From Candidatus Mycobacterium wuenschmannii (GTDB lineage: Bacteria; Actinomycetota; Actinomycetes; Mycobacteriales; Mycobacteriaceae): a DNA stretch of 64,000 nucleotides. Each line of letters begins with the position of its first letter. The stretch's first letter is position 1. Of the stretch, positions 30,762-39,700 are shown piece by piece. Both the position numbers and the translations under genes were made by a program. Location: positions 4,774,001 to 4,838,000 of the forward strand of contig NZ_CP126981.1 of NCBI RefSeq assembly GCF_030252325.1, in the 5' to 3' direction. The notes beneath the pieces are model-generated. The model was not told the DNA's origin and searched no databases. It saw only the letters and a program-made list of their open reading frames with translations.

Positions 30762-31466
30762 TCAGTAGCTGAAGTCCTTGATCCCGTCCCACTCGACCAA
30801 TGTCCAGCCCAGCACCGGGCTGCCGGTGATCACCACGCGGCCGAGGTTGGGCAGCGGATGGCTGGTCGCGAGGCTGTCCTTGGGGTTCTTCACGTTCATC
30901 AGCGTCCAGTACATGATCGACTCGGCGTGCGCGAACGCCACCGGCCTGCTGTTGCCGCTGTCGTAGATCTTCTGCACCGCCGCGCTGAACTGGTCGTTGA
31001 ACTCAACACCGCTGATCGAGCCGGGGACCGCGTCCTTGACGTCGCCCTTCAACCACAGCGACGGGGCGATCAGGTAAGTGAGGTCGGCCCGCTTGGATGG
31101 GGAGTTGTTGTAGCGGCCCGCATCGATTTCCCGTAAGCCAGGCAGGATTTCGACGTGCTTGCCCAACGCGTGGGCCAGCGGTTCCGCCGTCTCCGAGGTG
31201 CGGACCATGTTGGACGCGTAGACGCCGTCGAAGTTGTTGCGCGACAGCTGATGCGCGAGTTGCTCGGCCTGCCCCTTGCCGTCCGCGGTGAGTCCCGGGC
31301 CGGGAACGTCGGTGTTGATGACGTGCTCGGCGTTGCTGGTCGACTCGGCGTGCCGGATGAACGTCAGCGTGATGCTGCGCACCTTCGGCGAACTCGAGCA
31401 GGCGGCGACGGTGATCACGGCGGCGAGGACGGCAGCCACCTTCCAGGCGACAGTGCGATTGCGCAT
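30762..31466 (-). CDS. lpqD: LpqD-like lipoprotein of the histidine phosphatase superfamily
   Basis: 234 residues. Signal peptide MRNRTVAWKVAAVLAAVITV followed by lipobox VAAC with the lipid-modified Cys23. The exported domain has the phosphoglycerate-mutase-like motif LTFIRHAESTSNAEHV (RHAES), a second catalytic His in VAFAHAESIMYW and GLREIDAGRYN. Corresponds to Rv3390. The frame is open for a further 760 bases upstream, but that stretch is the shadow of htdY; the ATG at 31466 is right at the signal peptide. Substrate unknown. Confidence 0.92.
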   Translation of the reverse strand: MRNRTVAWKVAAVLAAVITVAACSSSPKVRSITLTFIRHAESTSNAEHVINTDVPGPGLTADGKGQAEQLAHQLSRNNFDGVYASNMVRTSETAEPLAHALGKHVEILPGLREIDAGRYNNSPSKRADLTYLIAPSLWLKGDVKDAVPGSISGVEFNDQFSAAVQKIYDSGNSRPVAFAHAESIMYWTLMNVKNPKDSLATSHPLPNLGRVVITGSPVLGWTLVEWDGIKDFSY

Positions 31467-31601
31467 GCGGACAGCCTGCCTTGCCGGGGCCCTCGGCGGG
31501 GCACGTTTGCCAGGGTTGGCTGAATAAATCACACCGGTGGGCGGGTGATGAAATGGCGTTGCCAAATCAATGAGACCCGGCCGACCGAAGAGGAGACCCG
31601 C

Positions 31602-32474
31602 ATGGCGATCGACCCGAATGCCGTCGGCGCGACCACCGAGCCCCAGTTGTTCGAGTGGACCGACCGCGACACCCTGCTCTACGCGCTCGGGGTGGGGGCC
31701 GGTCTCGACGATCTCAAATTCACCACCGAGAACAGCCACGACATCGACCAGCAGGTGCTGCCGACGTACGCGGTGATCTGCTGCCCGGCATTCGGGGCGG
31801 CCGGCAAGGTCGGGTCGTTCAACTGGGCGATGCTGCTGCACGGTTCGCAGGGCATCCGGCTGCATGCGCCGCTGCCACCCGCGGGCAAACTTTCGGTGAC
31901 CACCGAGGTGGCCGACATCCAGGACAAGGGGGAGGGCAAGAACGCGATCCTGATGCTGCGCGGTCGCGGCACCGATCCCGACACCGGCGCGCTGGTCGCC
32001 GAGACGCTGACCACGCTGGTGATCCGCGGCGAGGGCGGGTTCGGCGGACAGCCGGGCGAGCGTCCCGTCGCGCCGGAGGTGCCCGACCGCGAGCCCGACG
32101 CCCGGGTCGCGCTGCCCACCCGCAAGGACCAGCCGCTGATCTACCGGCTCTCCGGCGACCGCAATCCGCTGCACAGCGACCCGTGGTTCGCCAAGGAGCT
32201 GGCCGGCTTTCCCGAGCCGATCATGCACGGACTATGCACCTACGGGTTCTCCGGTCGCGCGCTGATCGCCGAGCTCGGCAAGGGCAACGCCGACGCGATC
32301 ACCGCGATCGACGCCCGGTTCACCAAGCCCGTGTTTCCCGGCGAGACGCTGACGACGCTGATCTGGCGCACCGAGCCCGGCAGGGCGGTGTTCCGCACCG
32401 AAGCGGCCGGGCCCGACGGCAGCAATGCCCGACTGGTGCTCGAAGACGGCGCGGTGGAATACACCGAGGTTTAG
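31602..32474 (+). CDS. htdY: Double hot-dog 3-hydroxyacyl dehydratase/hydratase HtdY-type (MaoC)
   Basis: 290 residues, identical in length to Rv3389c (HtdY). An N-terminal hot-dog domain (LFEWTDRDTLLYALGVGAG) and a C-terminal MaoC hot-dog with the R-hydratase motif LIYRLSGDRNPLHSDPWFA (catalytic Asp and His) and GLCTYGFSGRAL. It hydrates trans-2-enoyl-CoA or dehydrates 3-hydroxyacyl thioesters in fatty acid turnover. The ATG at 31602 follows GAAGAGGAG at 7 bases. Divergent from lpqD. Confidence 0.93.
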   Translation: MAIDPNAVGATTEPQLFEWTDRDTLLYALGVGAGLDDLKFTTENSHDIDQQVLPTYAVICCPAFGAAGKVGSFNWAMLLHGSQGIRLHAPLPPAGKLSVTTEVADIQDKGEGKNAILMLRGRGTDPDTGALVAETLTTLVIRGEGGFGGQPGERPVAPEVPDREPDARVALPTRKDQPLIYRLSGDRNPLHSDPWFAKELAGFPEPIMHGLCTYGFSGRALIAELGKGNADAITAIDARFTKPVFPGETLTTLIWRTEPGRAVFRTEAAGPDGSNARLVLEDGAVEYTEV

Positions 32475-32502
32475 CCCGGTCGTCCGCGTGGCAGTCCCGG
32501 GC

Positions 32503-32745
32503 ATGGCATTCAAACTCACTTACAGCGACGGACAGTCGACCGATTACGACGACAGCACCAAGTGGGAAGTCGACAACGGGGTCGTCAAGCTGGGCCGCGA
32601 CGAGGGCGACTGGACGGTTTTCATCTCGCCGAGTCACTGGGCGACGCTCGAACTCGACACCGGCAAGAGCGAGAAGTCGGACGACAAGAAGTCTGACGAC
32701 AAAAAGCCTGATGACGACAAGTCTGACGACGACAAGGACAGCTGA
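32503..32745 (+). CDS. Small protein with Asp/Lys repeat tail
   Basis: 80 residues. The first ~50 form a compact domain (MAFKLTYSDGQSTDYDDSTK, then VVKLGRDEGDWTVFISPSHW); the last ~27 are a low-complexity tail of repeated Ser-Asp-Asp-Lys units, encoded by imperfect direct repeats of GACGACAAG (about 32680-32740). Start could also be a GTG at 32488. I do not recognise a family. It is followed by the XRE operator at 32749. Confidence 0.55.
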   Translation: MAFKLTYSDGQSTDYDDSTKWEVDNGVVKLGRDEGDWTVFISPSHWATLELDTGKSEKSDDKKSDDKKPDDDKSDDDKDS

Positions 32746-32748
32746 GGC

Positions 32749-32765
32749 ATTACCTGTCAGGTAAT
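32749..32765 (+). promoter_or_regulatory. Perfect 17-bp palindromic operator ahead of the XRE regulator
   Basis: ATTACCTG-T-CAGGTAAT is a perfect 8-1-8 palindrome, 36 bases before the ATG of the XRE regulator. Autoregulation by that protein is the simplest reading. Its outer half ATTACC...GGTAA resembles the choD operator at 3745, with a different spacing. Confidence 0.7.
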
Positions 32766-32800
32766 CGTGGCGCCGGTGCCGCGCGGCTAGCATCGGGGCG

Positions 32801-33598
32801 ATGACGACCCTGACCCGCGGCTCGCGTGCGACGCCGGCAGTCGGTCAGCTGCTGCGGGAGTGGCGTGAGCGCCGCCGAATCAGCCAGCTGGACTTGTCGA
32901 TTCAGGCCGAGATCTCGGCGCGGCACCTGAGCTTCGTGGAGACCGGACGTTCGCAGCCGACGTCGGGGATGATCTTGCGGCTCAGCGAACAACTCGATGT
33001 CCCGCTGCGGGAGCGCAATGCGCTGCTACTGGCCGGCGGGTACGCGCCTGCCTATCCCGAGCATGCGCTCGACGAGCCGGAGCTGACCCGGTTTCGCGCC
33101 GCTATGCGACAGATCCTCACCGGCCACGAGCCGTATCCGGCGCTGGTGATCAATCGATGGTGGGACATGCTCGACGGCAACGCCGCCATCGCGGTGCTCA
33201 TCGAAAGCTGCGACCCCGCGCTGTTGACGCCGCCGATCAACGCCCTGCGGGTGTCGCTGCACCCGGACGGCATGGCGCCCCGTATCGTCAACCTGCCCGA
33301 GTGGCGGGCGCACGCGCTCGAGCGGGTGCATCGGCAGGTGCTCGCGACGCGCGATCCGCGACTGGCCGAACTGTTGGACGAGGTGTCGGCCTACCCGGGC
33401 GGCGAGGCCGAGCGTCCCGAACCGACCGACGTCGCGGTACCGCTTCGGTTGCGGCACAACGGAAAAGAGCTCGCCTTCTTCAGCATGATCGCTGTAGTCG
33501 GGGCGCCGTTGGACGTCACGGTCGCCGAGCTGGCGATCGAATCGTTCTATCCGGCCGACGCCGAGACCGCCGAGGTCTTGCACGCACTGAGGAAGTGA
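32801..33598 (+). CDS. XRE-family regulator with MmyB-like ligand domain
   Basis: 265 residues. N-terminal HTH_XRE (about 10-68: LLREWRERRRISQLDLSIQA, HLSFVETGRSQPTSGMILRL) and a C-terminal MmyB-like ligand-binding domain (PYPALVINRWWDMLDGNAAI, then LNALRVSLHPDG-like segment around 148-160). In actinobacteria these regulators often control a neighbouring redox or lipid gene; in structure the ligand domain binds a fatty acid in some homologues. Followed after 4 bp by the thioesterase gene, so the two are probably one transcript, under the palindrome at 32749. Confidence 0.92.
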   Translation: MTTLTRGSRATPAVGQLLREWRERRRISQLDLSIQAEISARHLSFVETGRSQPTSGMILRLSEQLDVPLRERNALLLAGGYAPAYPEHALDEPELTRFRAAMRQILTGHEPYPALVINRWWDMLDGNAAIAVLIESCDPALLTPPINALRVSLHPDGMAPRIVNLPEWRAHALERVHRQVLATRDPRLAELLDEVSAYPGGEAERPEPTDVAVPLRLRHNGKELAFFSMIAVVGAPLDVTVAELAIESFYPADAETAEVLHALRK

Positions 33599-33602
33599 GC
33601 CG

Positions 33603-34001
33603 ATGACCGACAGCGCAGCCACCGAGATGATTCACGGCCTGGTTCCACTGGCCGTCACGCTGGGCATCACCGCCGACGCCGCAAGCCCGGAAGAGGTTGT
33701 GCTGAGCCTGGATTGGGCGGAAGGTCTGACGACCGGCGGGGGTGTGCTGCACGGCGGCATCGTGATGGCCCTGGCCGACACGAGCGGTGCGGTGTGCGCG
33801 TTTCTCAACCTTCCCGAAGGTGCCGGTACCACGACGATCGAATCCAAGACGAACTTTCTCGGTGCGACCAGGTCGGGCACGGTCAAGGCGCACAGCCGCC
33901 CACTGCATGTCGGGCGGCGCGTCATCGTGGTGGAGACCGAGATTCGCGGTGAGAACGGCAAGTTGGCCGCCAAAACCATTCAGTCGCAAGCGGTTTTGTG
34001 A
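33603..34001 (+). CDS. PaaI-type hot-dog acyl-CoA thioesterase
   Basis: 132-residue hot-dog thioesterase. The catalytic helix region is GGGVLHGGIVMALADTSGAV (family motif HGG-x(5)-D with the Asp/Glu), followed by TTTIESKTNFLGATRSG. Releases CoA from acyl or aryl thioesters. Co-transcribed with the XRE regulator. The 3' end overlaps the convergent otsB gene by 22 bases. Confidence 0.9.
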   Translation: MTDSAATEMIHGLVPLAVTLGITADAASPEEVVLSLDWAEGLTTGGGVLHGGIVMALADTSGAVCAFLNLPEGAGTTTIESKTNFLGATRSGTVKAHSRPLHVGRRVIVVETEIRGENGKLAAKTIQSQAVL

Positions 34002-35038
34002 TCGACCCGGTCCGCTAGCCGCGCGGTGAATTCGCGAGCTTTGTCGGGGCTTTCCAGCGCGTAGCGGGCGGCGGTGGCACGGTCGCCGTCGTCGTCGTGA
34101 CGCACCAGGATCGCGACGCCGTCGTCGGCGACCGCGTCGAAGGCGTCCTCGTCGGTGATGTCGTCGCCGAGGTAGATCGGCAGTAGCGGGCCGCCGCCCT
34201 GGTTGTCGCGGATGTAGTCGAGCACCCAGCGCAACGTTTTTCCTTTGTCCCAGTCCACATCCGGGCGCAGCTCGATGACCTCGCGGCCCGTCGTCACCCG
34301 CAGCGACGTGCGCTGCCCGGCCTGTCGCACCGTCGCCAGCACCTCACCGACCCGGTCGCGCGCAGCGTTGCGGTAGTGCACCGCTACACCAAATTGCTTG
34401 TGCTCCACGGCAACTCCGGCAATGCCGCCGAGCTGATCGGCCAGCTCGCGGGCGGCTTCGGTCAACACCGGTATTGACGCGGCTGCTTCAGCATTCTGGT
34501 GATGCTGTCCGTCGGGTCCGGTCAGCTCGAAGCCGTGACTGCCCGCGTACCACAGGCCGGGCAGGCCCACCCGATCCCGCACGTCGGCCAGATCCCGACC
34601 GCTCAGAATCGCCACCGGGCACTGGTTGCATAGCGCTGTCAGTGCGTCGGCCGCGCCGTCGACCAACCGCGCGGCGGCGGGGTCGTTGACGATCTCGGAC
34701 AGCGTCCCGTCGAAGTCGTAGAACACGGCGGGCTTGCGGGCGACGTCGAGAGCCTGCATACCGTCGGGCAATTCGGACATCCGGCGATCCCCGGTGCGGA
34801 TGTCGACGTCAGCGACGTCGCCCCTGCCGATCACCAACGCGAAACCGGCGGCCCGGGCGGCTTCCGCCGAGTCTTCGGTGGACGCGACCACGGCGCTGCG
34901 GCCGATCCGCACCGATTGCGCGTCGTCAGATCGACCGACGCGAATGCCCGCGTCTGCAAGGCGTGCCGCGAACGTGGCATCGGGTTCGTCGTCGAACAAC
35001 ACGGTGTCGATGCGGCGTGGGTCGATGGTGACCGGCAT
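33980..35038 (-). CDS. otsB: Trehalose-6-phosphate phosphatase
   Basis: Removes phosphate from trehalose-6-phosphate, the last step of the OtsAB trehalose route. HAD motif I is PAVFYDFDGTLSEIVNDP (about residue 105), motif II AILSGRDLADV, motif III and the Mg2+ site LYLGDDITDEDAF-like (LPIYLGDDITDEDAFDAV). An N-terminal ~100-residue extension (DTVLFDDEPDATFAARLADA) resembles a degenerate HAD domain, as in OtsB2 (Rv3372, 391 aa); this protein is shorter, 352 residues. The 3' end overlaps the thioesterase gene by 22 bases. Confidence 0.94.
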   Translation of the reverse strand: MPVTIDPRRIDTVLFDDEPDATFAARLADAGIRVGRSDDAQSVRIGRSAVVASTEDSAEAARAAGFALVIGRGDVADVDIRTGDRRMSELPDGMQALDVARKPAVFYDFDGTLSEIVNDPAAARLVDGAADALTALCNQCPVAILSGRDLADVRDRVGLPGLWYAGSHGFELTGPDGQHHQNAEAAASIPVLTEAARELADQLGGIAGVAVEHKQFGVAVHYRNAARDRVGEVLATVRQAGQRTSLRVTTGREVIELRPDVDWDKGKTLRWVLDYIRDNQGGGPLLPIYLGDDITDEDAFDAVADDGVAILVRHDDDGDRATAARYALESPDKAREFTARLADRVDHKTACD

Positions 35039-35094
35039 GCCCCGCCTTCCCGGCCCGCGGTCGCGGCGCCGGAAGCCAGATTAGTCGGTGACCG

Positions 35095-36492
35095 TCAGAC
35101 AGATTTGCGGTCGAACAGCAGGATCGAGTCCTGGCTGAGCATGTCCAGCCGCGACACGGCGATCTTGATGCCGTCGGCGAGCACCTCGATGTCGGATCCC
35201 GCGTCGTAGTCGGCGGTGATCCCGAACACCAGGTCGTCGGCATAGCTCATGATCGCGACGCCGGTGCGCAGTTGCAGCGCGATCGGCGGAATGGGCAGCA
35301 GCCGGCTGACCGTGCCGCCCATCATCTCCAGCCGGCGATGCGGTCCCGGGACGTTGGTGGCGAGGGTGACGATGCCGCGCTGCGGTAACCGGGTGAGCAG
35401 TCGAATCAGCCACGAGGAGAACATGAATGGCACGTATCCGGTCACCGAGACCGCCATGTTGCCGGCCTGCTTCTGCCCGCCCTGCTTGGTGCGGGTCATC
35501 CGGCTGTGCACCGCGCGCAGCTGCTGCAGCGGATCGTCTTCCTCGACCGGGAGGTAGGGCAGCATGATGGAGATCTTGTTGCCCGGCTGGTCCGCCGACT
35601 CGCCGCCGCGGACCGACACCGGCACCAGGGTCCGTAACGAGTCTGGCCGCGGCTGCTCGCCGCGATGCAGCAGGACGGATCGGTAGCCCTCGGTGATCGC
35701 CGCCAGCGCGACGTCATTGATGGTGACGTCGAACTTGTTGCAGATCTGCTCGACATCGGTCAGCGGGACGCGGACGGCGCGATATTTGCGCATCGCCGTC
35801 ACGGGGCCCACCAGCGACGATCCGGCCGTCGGGCGCATCAGGCCGGCCGCGATCTCGGTCGCGCCGCCGACCGTCCGGGTCACCGTGTTGGTGAGTCCGG
35901 TGGCGGTCCGCCAGAGGTTGTTCAGCGGGTGGGAGCGCGCCGGGTTCTCCGGCACCGATGCCAGGTGTTTGGGGCGACGGCCGCCCCGCTTGGCGACGAC
36001 TGGGCGGGCGAACACGTCGCCGTCCATCTCGTCGCAGAGCCGGGCGAGGATGCGGGTCGCCGAGATCCCGTCGGCCATGCAGTGGTGGACCTTCATCAAG
36101 ATCGCCCACCGGTTGCCCTTGAGGCCCTCGATCACCCAGCATTCCCACAGTGGCCGATCGCGATCGAGGCGACGCTCGAGCACGTCGGCGACGACGCGGA
36201 ACAATTCGTTGTCGTCGCCGGGGCGCGGTACGGCGATCCGGCGAACATGGCGGTCGATGTCGAATGCTGGATCTGCCACCCACTGTGGGGCGCCGAGATC
36301 GAAGGGTTGGGTACGCAGCATCTGCATGCAGCGGGGAATGGACTGAACACGTTCTGCCAGAACGGCTTTGAACTTCTCGTGATTGGGTAACTTACCGTCG
36401 ACGATGGCGATGCCACCGATCGCCAGGCTGACATTGCGGTCTGAATCCTCGGCCATGAGGAAGCCGGCATCGAGCGTGTTGAGCTGCTCCAC
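35095..36492 (-). CDS. Wax ester synthase/diacylglycerol acyltransferase (WS/DGAT)
   Basis: 465 residues, matching Rv3371. The acyltransferase motif HHCMADG is at residues 136-142; the C-terminal domain has NVPGPHRRLEMMG and IMSYADDLVFGITADYDA. Esterifies diacylglycerol or long-chain alcohols with acyl-CoA for storage lipid. Start is GTG (MEQLNTLDAGFLMAEDSDRN). A role with the fatty acyl reductase at 24707, which would supply alcohol, is inference. Divergent from dnaE2 over a 303-bp gap. Confidence 0.94.
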   Translation of the reverse strand: MEQLNTLDAGFLMAEDSDRNVSLAIGGIAIVDGKLPNHEKFKAVLAERVQSIPRCMQMLRTQPFDLGAPQWVADPAFDIDRHVRRIAVPRPGDDNELFRVVADVLERRLDRDRPLWECWVIEGLKGNRWAILMKVHHCMADGISATRILARLCDEMDGDVFARPVVAKRGGRRPKHLASVPENPARSHPLNNLWRTATGLTNTVTRTVGGATEIAAGLMRPTAGSSLVGPVTAMRKYRAVRVPLTDVEQICNKFDVTINDVALAAITEGYRSVLLHRGEQPRPDSLRTLVPVSVRGGESADQPGNKISIMLPYLPVEEDDPLQQLRAVHSRMTRTKQGGQKQAGNMAVSVTGYVPFMFSSWLIRLLTRLPQRGIVTLATNVPGPHRRLEMMGGTVSRLLPIPPIALQLRTGVAIMSYADDLVFGITADYDAGSDIEVLADGIKIAVSRLDMLSQDSILLFDRKSV

Positions 36493-36767
36493 GAATCATC
36501 ACCGCCGTTCGACTTTGGGATGCCTACGAGTATTGGCGGTGACCGGCGGTCAGAGGTGGCGGCCAGATTAATTCGTGTAAACAACTGGAGTCGGTTGTGT
36601 GGCAACGCAGTTGGACTCGCGTTCAAGAGGGTAGAGGCTGAGATTCTCTGAGATTCAAGCGAATTGGCGGCGCGCGGATTTTGAGTCTTTGCGGATGACG
36701 AGCCCGCGCGGGCGAACCGCTTGTCAGCCGGGCCGGGTCAAACGAGGCGCGACGGCATGCGAGCTAT
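36493..36767. other. Intergenic region between WS/DGAT and dnaE2
   Basis: No open gene is supported. It is more AT-rich than the flanks. A tandem pair of 10-base repeats, CTGAGATTCT then CTGAGATTCA (36638-36657), is the only regular feature seen; it may belong to the WS/DGAT promoter side. Confidence 0.5.
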
Positions 36768-36789
36768 TCGAACATGAGTTCGATACACT
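36768..36789 (+). promoter_or_regulatory. LexA (SOS) box and leaderless promoter of dnaE2
   Basis: TCGAAC-ATGA-GTTCGA (36768-36783) is a perfect mycobacterial LexA box. TACACT (36784-36789) follows at once as -10, and the GTG start of dnaE2 comes 7 bases after it, so the transcript begins on the start codon. The LexA box covers the promoter just upstream of -10. Confidence 0.92.
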
Positions 36790-36795
36790 GTTGCG

Positions 36796-39700
36796 GTGGG
36801 GTGGAGCAATGGGCCGCCGGGTTGGTCGGAGATGGAGCGGGTGCTCTCCGGCAAGCCGCGCCGTGCGGGCACGCCGACGGTGTGGACGCCGGCGGACGAG
36901 GCGCCGCGGTCGCCTAAGCGAGTCGCCTACCAGCCGCCGGACGAAGACCGGCCGAGCCGTTCGGCCGTCCCGTACGCCGAACTGCATGCGCATTCGGCGT
37001 ACAGCTTTCTCGACGGGGCCAGTGCCCCCGAGGAGCTGGTCGAAGAGGCGGTGCGGCTTGGCCTGCGTGCCATCGCGCTCACCGATCACAACGGGCTGTA
37101 CGGCGCGGTGCGGTTCGCCGAGGCCGCCGTCGAGTTGGACATGCGCACGGTGTTCGGTGCCGAACTCTCGTTGGGATCCATCGCCCGGACCGAGGACCCC
37201 GACCCGGCCGGCCCGCATCTGCTGGTGCTGGCCCGCGGACCGGAGGGCTACCGCCGGTTGTCGCGACAGCTGGCCGCGGCACACCTGGCCGGCGGTGAGA
37301 AGGGCAAGCTGCGCTTCGACTACGACGCGCTCACCGCGGCGGCGGGTGGCCACTGGCAGATCCTGACCGGGTGCCGCAAGGGCCATGTCCGCTCCGCGTT
37401 GGTCGCCGGTGGACTGGAGGCGGCGTCGGCGGCCCTGGCCGATTTGGTGGACCGGTTCGGGCGGAGGCGTGTCAGCGTCGAATTGACCCAGCACGGCTGC
37501 CCGGGTGACGACGACGTCAACGCCGACATGGCCGTGCTGGCGCAGCGATTCGGGCTCGCTTGCGTGGCTACCACCGGCGCGCATTTCGCCGGGCCGTCGC
37601 GGCGAAGGCTGGCGATGGCGATGGGTGCGATCCGGGCCCGGCAGTCGCTGGACGAGGCGGCGGGCTGGCTCGCGCCGCTGGGCGGTTCGCATCTGCGCTC
37701 CGGTGAGGAGATGGCGCGGCTGTTCGCGCAGCACCCCGACGCGGTGACCGCCGCCGCCGAACTCGGCGAGCAGTGCTCCTTCGGCCTGGCGCTGATCGCC
37801 CCGCAGTTGCCGCCGTTTGACGTCCCGGCCGGACACACCGAGGACAGCTGGTTGCGCGAGCTGACGATGGCGGGGGCGCTGCTTCGTTACGGTCCGCGGG
37901 CCCGGGCGCGCCAGGCGTATACCCAGATCGAGCACGAGCTGAGAATCATTGAGCAACTGAAGTTTCCGGGCTACTTCCTGGTGGTCTACGACATCACCCG
38001 GTTCTGCCGGGAGAACAACATCCTGTGCCAGGGCAGGGGATCGGCGGCCAACTCGGCGGTCTGCTTCGCGCTCGGCGTCACCGCGGTCGACCCGGTGGCC
38101 AACGAGTTGCTGTTCGAGCGGTTCCTGTCGCCGGAGCGCGACGGGCCGCCCGACATCGACATCGACATCGAGTCGGACCTGCGCGAGAACGTCATCCAGT
38201 ACGTCTACGACAAGTACGGTCGCGACTACGCCGCACAGGTCGCCAACGTGATCACCTATCGCAGCCGAATCGCGGTGCGCGACATGGCACGAGCCCTCGG
38301 GTTCTCCCAGGGCCAGCAGGACGCGTGGAGCAAGCAGATCAGCCACTGGAGTGGACGTCCGTCGGACATCGAGGGCATCCCCGAGCAGGTTATCGACCTG
38401 GCCGAGCAGATCCAGAACCTGCCGCGGCACATGGGCATCCACTCCGGCGGCATGGTGATCTGTGACCGGCCGATCGCCGACGTCTGCCCGGTCGAATGGG
38501 CGCGCATGGCGAACCGCAGCGTGCTGCAGTGGGACAAAGATGACTGCGCGGCAATCGGTTTGGTGAAGTTCGACCTGCTCGGGCTGGGCATGCTCTCGGC
38601 GCTGCACTACGTCATCGACCTGGTCGACGAGCACAAGGGCCTCAAGGTCGACCTGTCCACGCTGGACCTGTCCGAACCCGCGGTCTACGAGATGCTGCAG
38701 CGCGCCGACTCCGTCGGGGTGTTCCAGGTCGAGTCGCGCGCGCAGATGGCCACGCTGCCGCGGCTCAAGCCGCGGGTGTTCTACGACCTGGTGGTCGAGG
38801 TCGCGTTGATCCGCCCCGGGCCCATCCAGGGCGGGTCGGTGCACCCCTACATCCGGCGACGCAACGGCCTCGACCCGGTCGAGTACGACCACCCGTCGAT
38901 GGAGCCGGCGTTGCGGAAGACGTTGGGAGTGCCGCTGTTTCAGGAGCAGTTGATGCAACTCGCGGTGGACTGCGCCGGCTTTTCCGGCGCTGAGGCCGAT
39001 CAGCTGCGCCGGGCCATGGGATCCAAGCGGTCGACCGAACGCATGCAGCGGTTGCGCGACCGGTTCTTCGACGGCATGCGGGATCTGCACGGTGTCCCCG
39101 ACGACGTGATCGACCGGGTTTACGAAAAGCTAGAGGCCTTTGCGAATTTCGGCTTCCCGGAAAGTCATTCGCTGAGCTTCGCGTCGCTGGTGTTCTACTC
39201 GTCGTGGTTCAAGCTGCATCACCCGGCGGCGTTCTGCGCGGCGCTGCTGCGGGCGCAGCCGATGGGGTTCTACTCGCCGCAGTCGCTGGTGGCCGACGCC
39301 CGACGGCACGGCGTGACCGTGCACGGACCGTGCGTCGCGGCCAGCGTCGTGCACGCCACGCTGGAGAACGCCGGGACCGAGGTGCGACTGGGTCTCGCCG
39401 GGGTCCGTCATATCGGCGACGAGCTGGCCGAGAAGCTGGTCGAGGAGCGAAAAGCACATGGCCCCTTCACTTCTCTGCTGGACATGACGACCCGGGTCCA
39501 GCTGTCCGTGCCGCAGACCGAGGCGCTGGCCACCGCGGGCGCGCTGAACTGCTTCGACATGTCGCGGCGCGAGGCGCTGTGGGCGTCCGGCGCGGCCGCC
39601 ACCCAACGGCCGGACCGGCTGCCGGGTGTCGGCTCGTCGTCGCATGTCCCGTCGCTGCCCGGAATGAGCGAGGTGGAGTTGGCCGCCGCCGACGTATGGG

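Noticed and set aside
30762-32228. Long form (488 residues) of the LpqD frame
   Set aside because: The added 254 residues are antisense to htdY; the real protein begins at the signal peptide at 31466.
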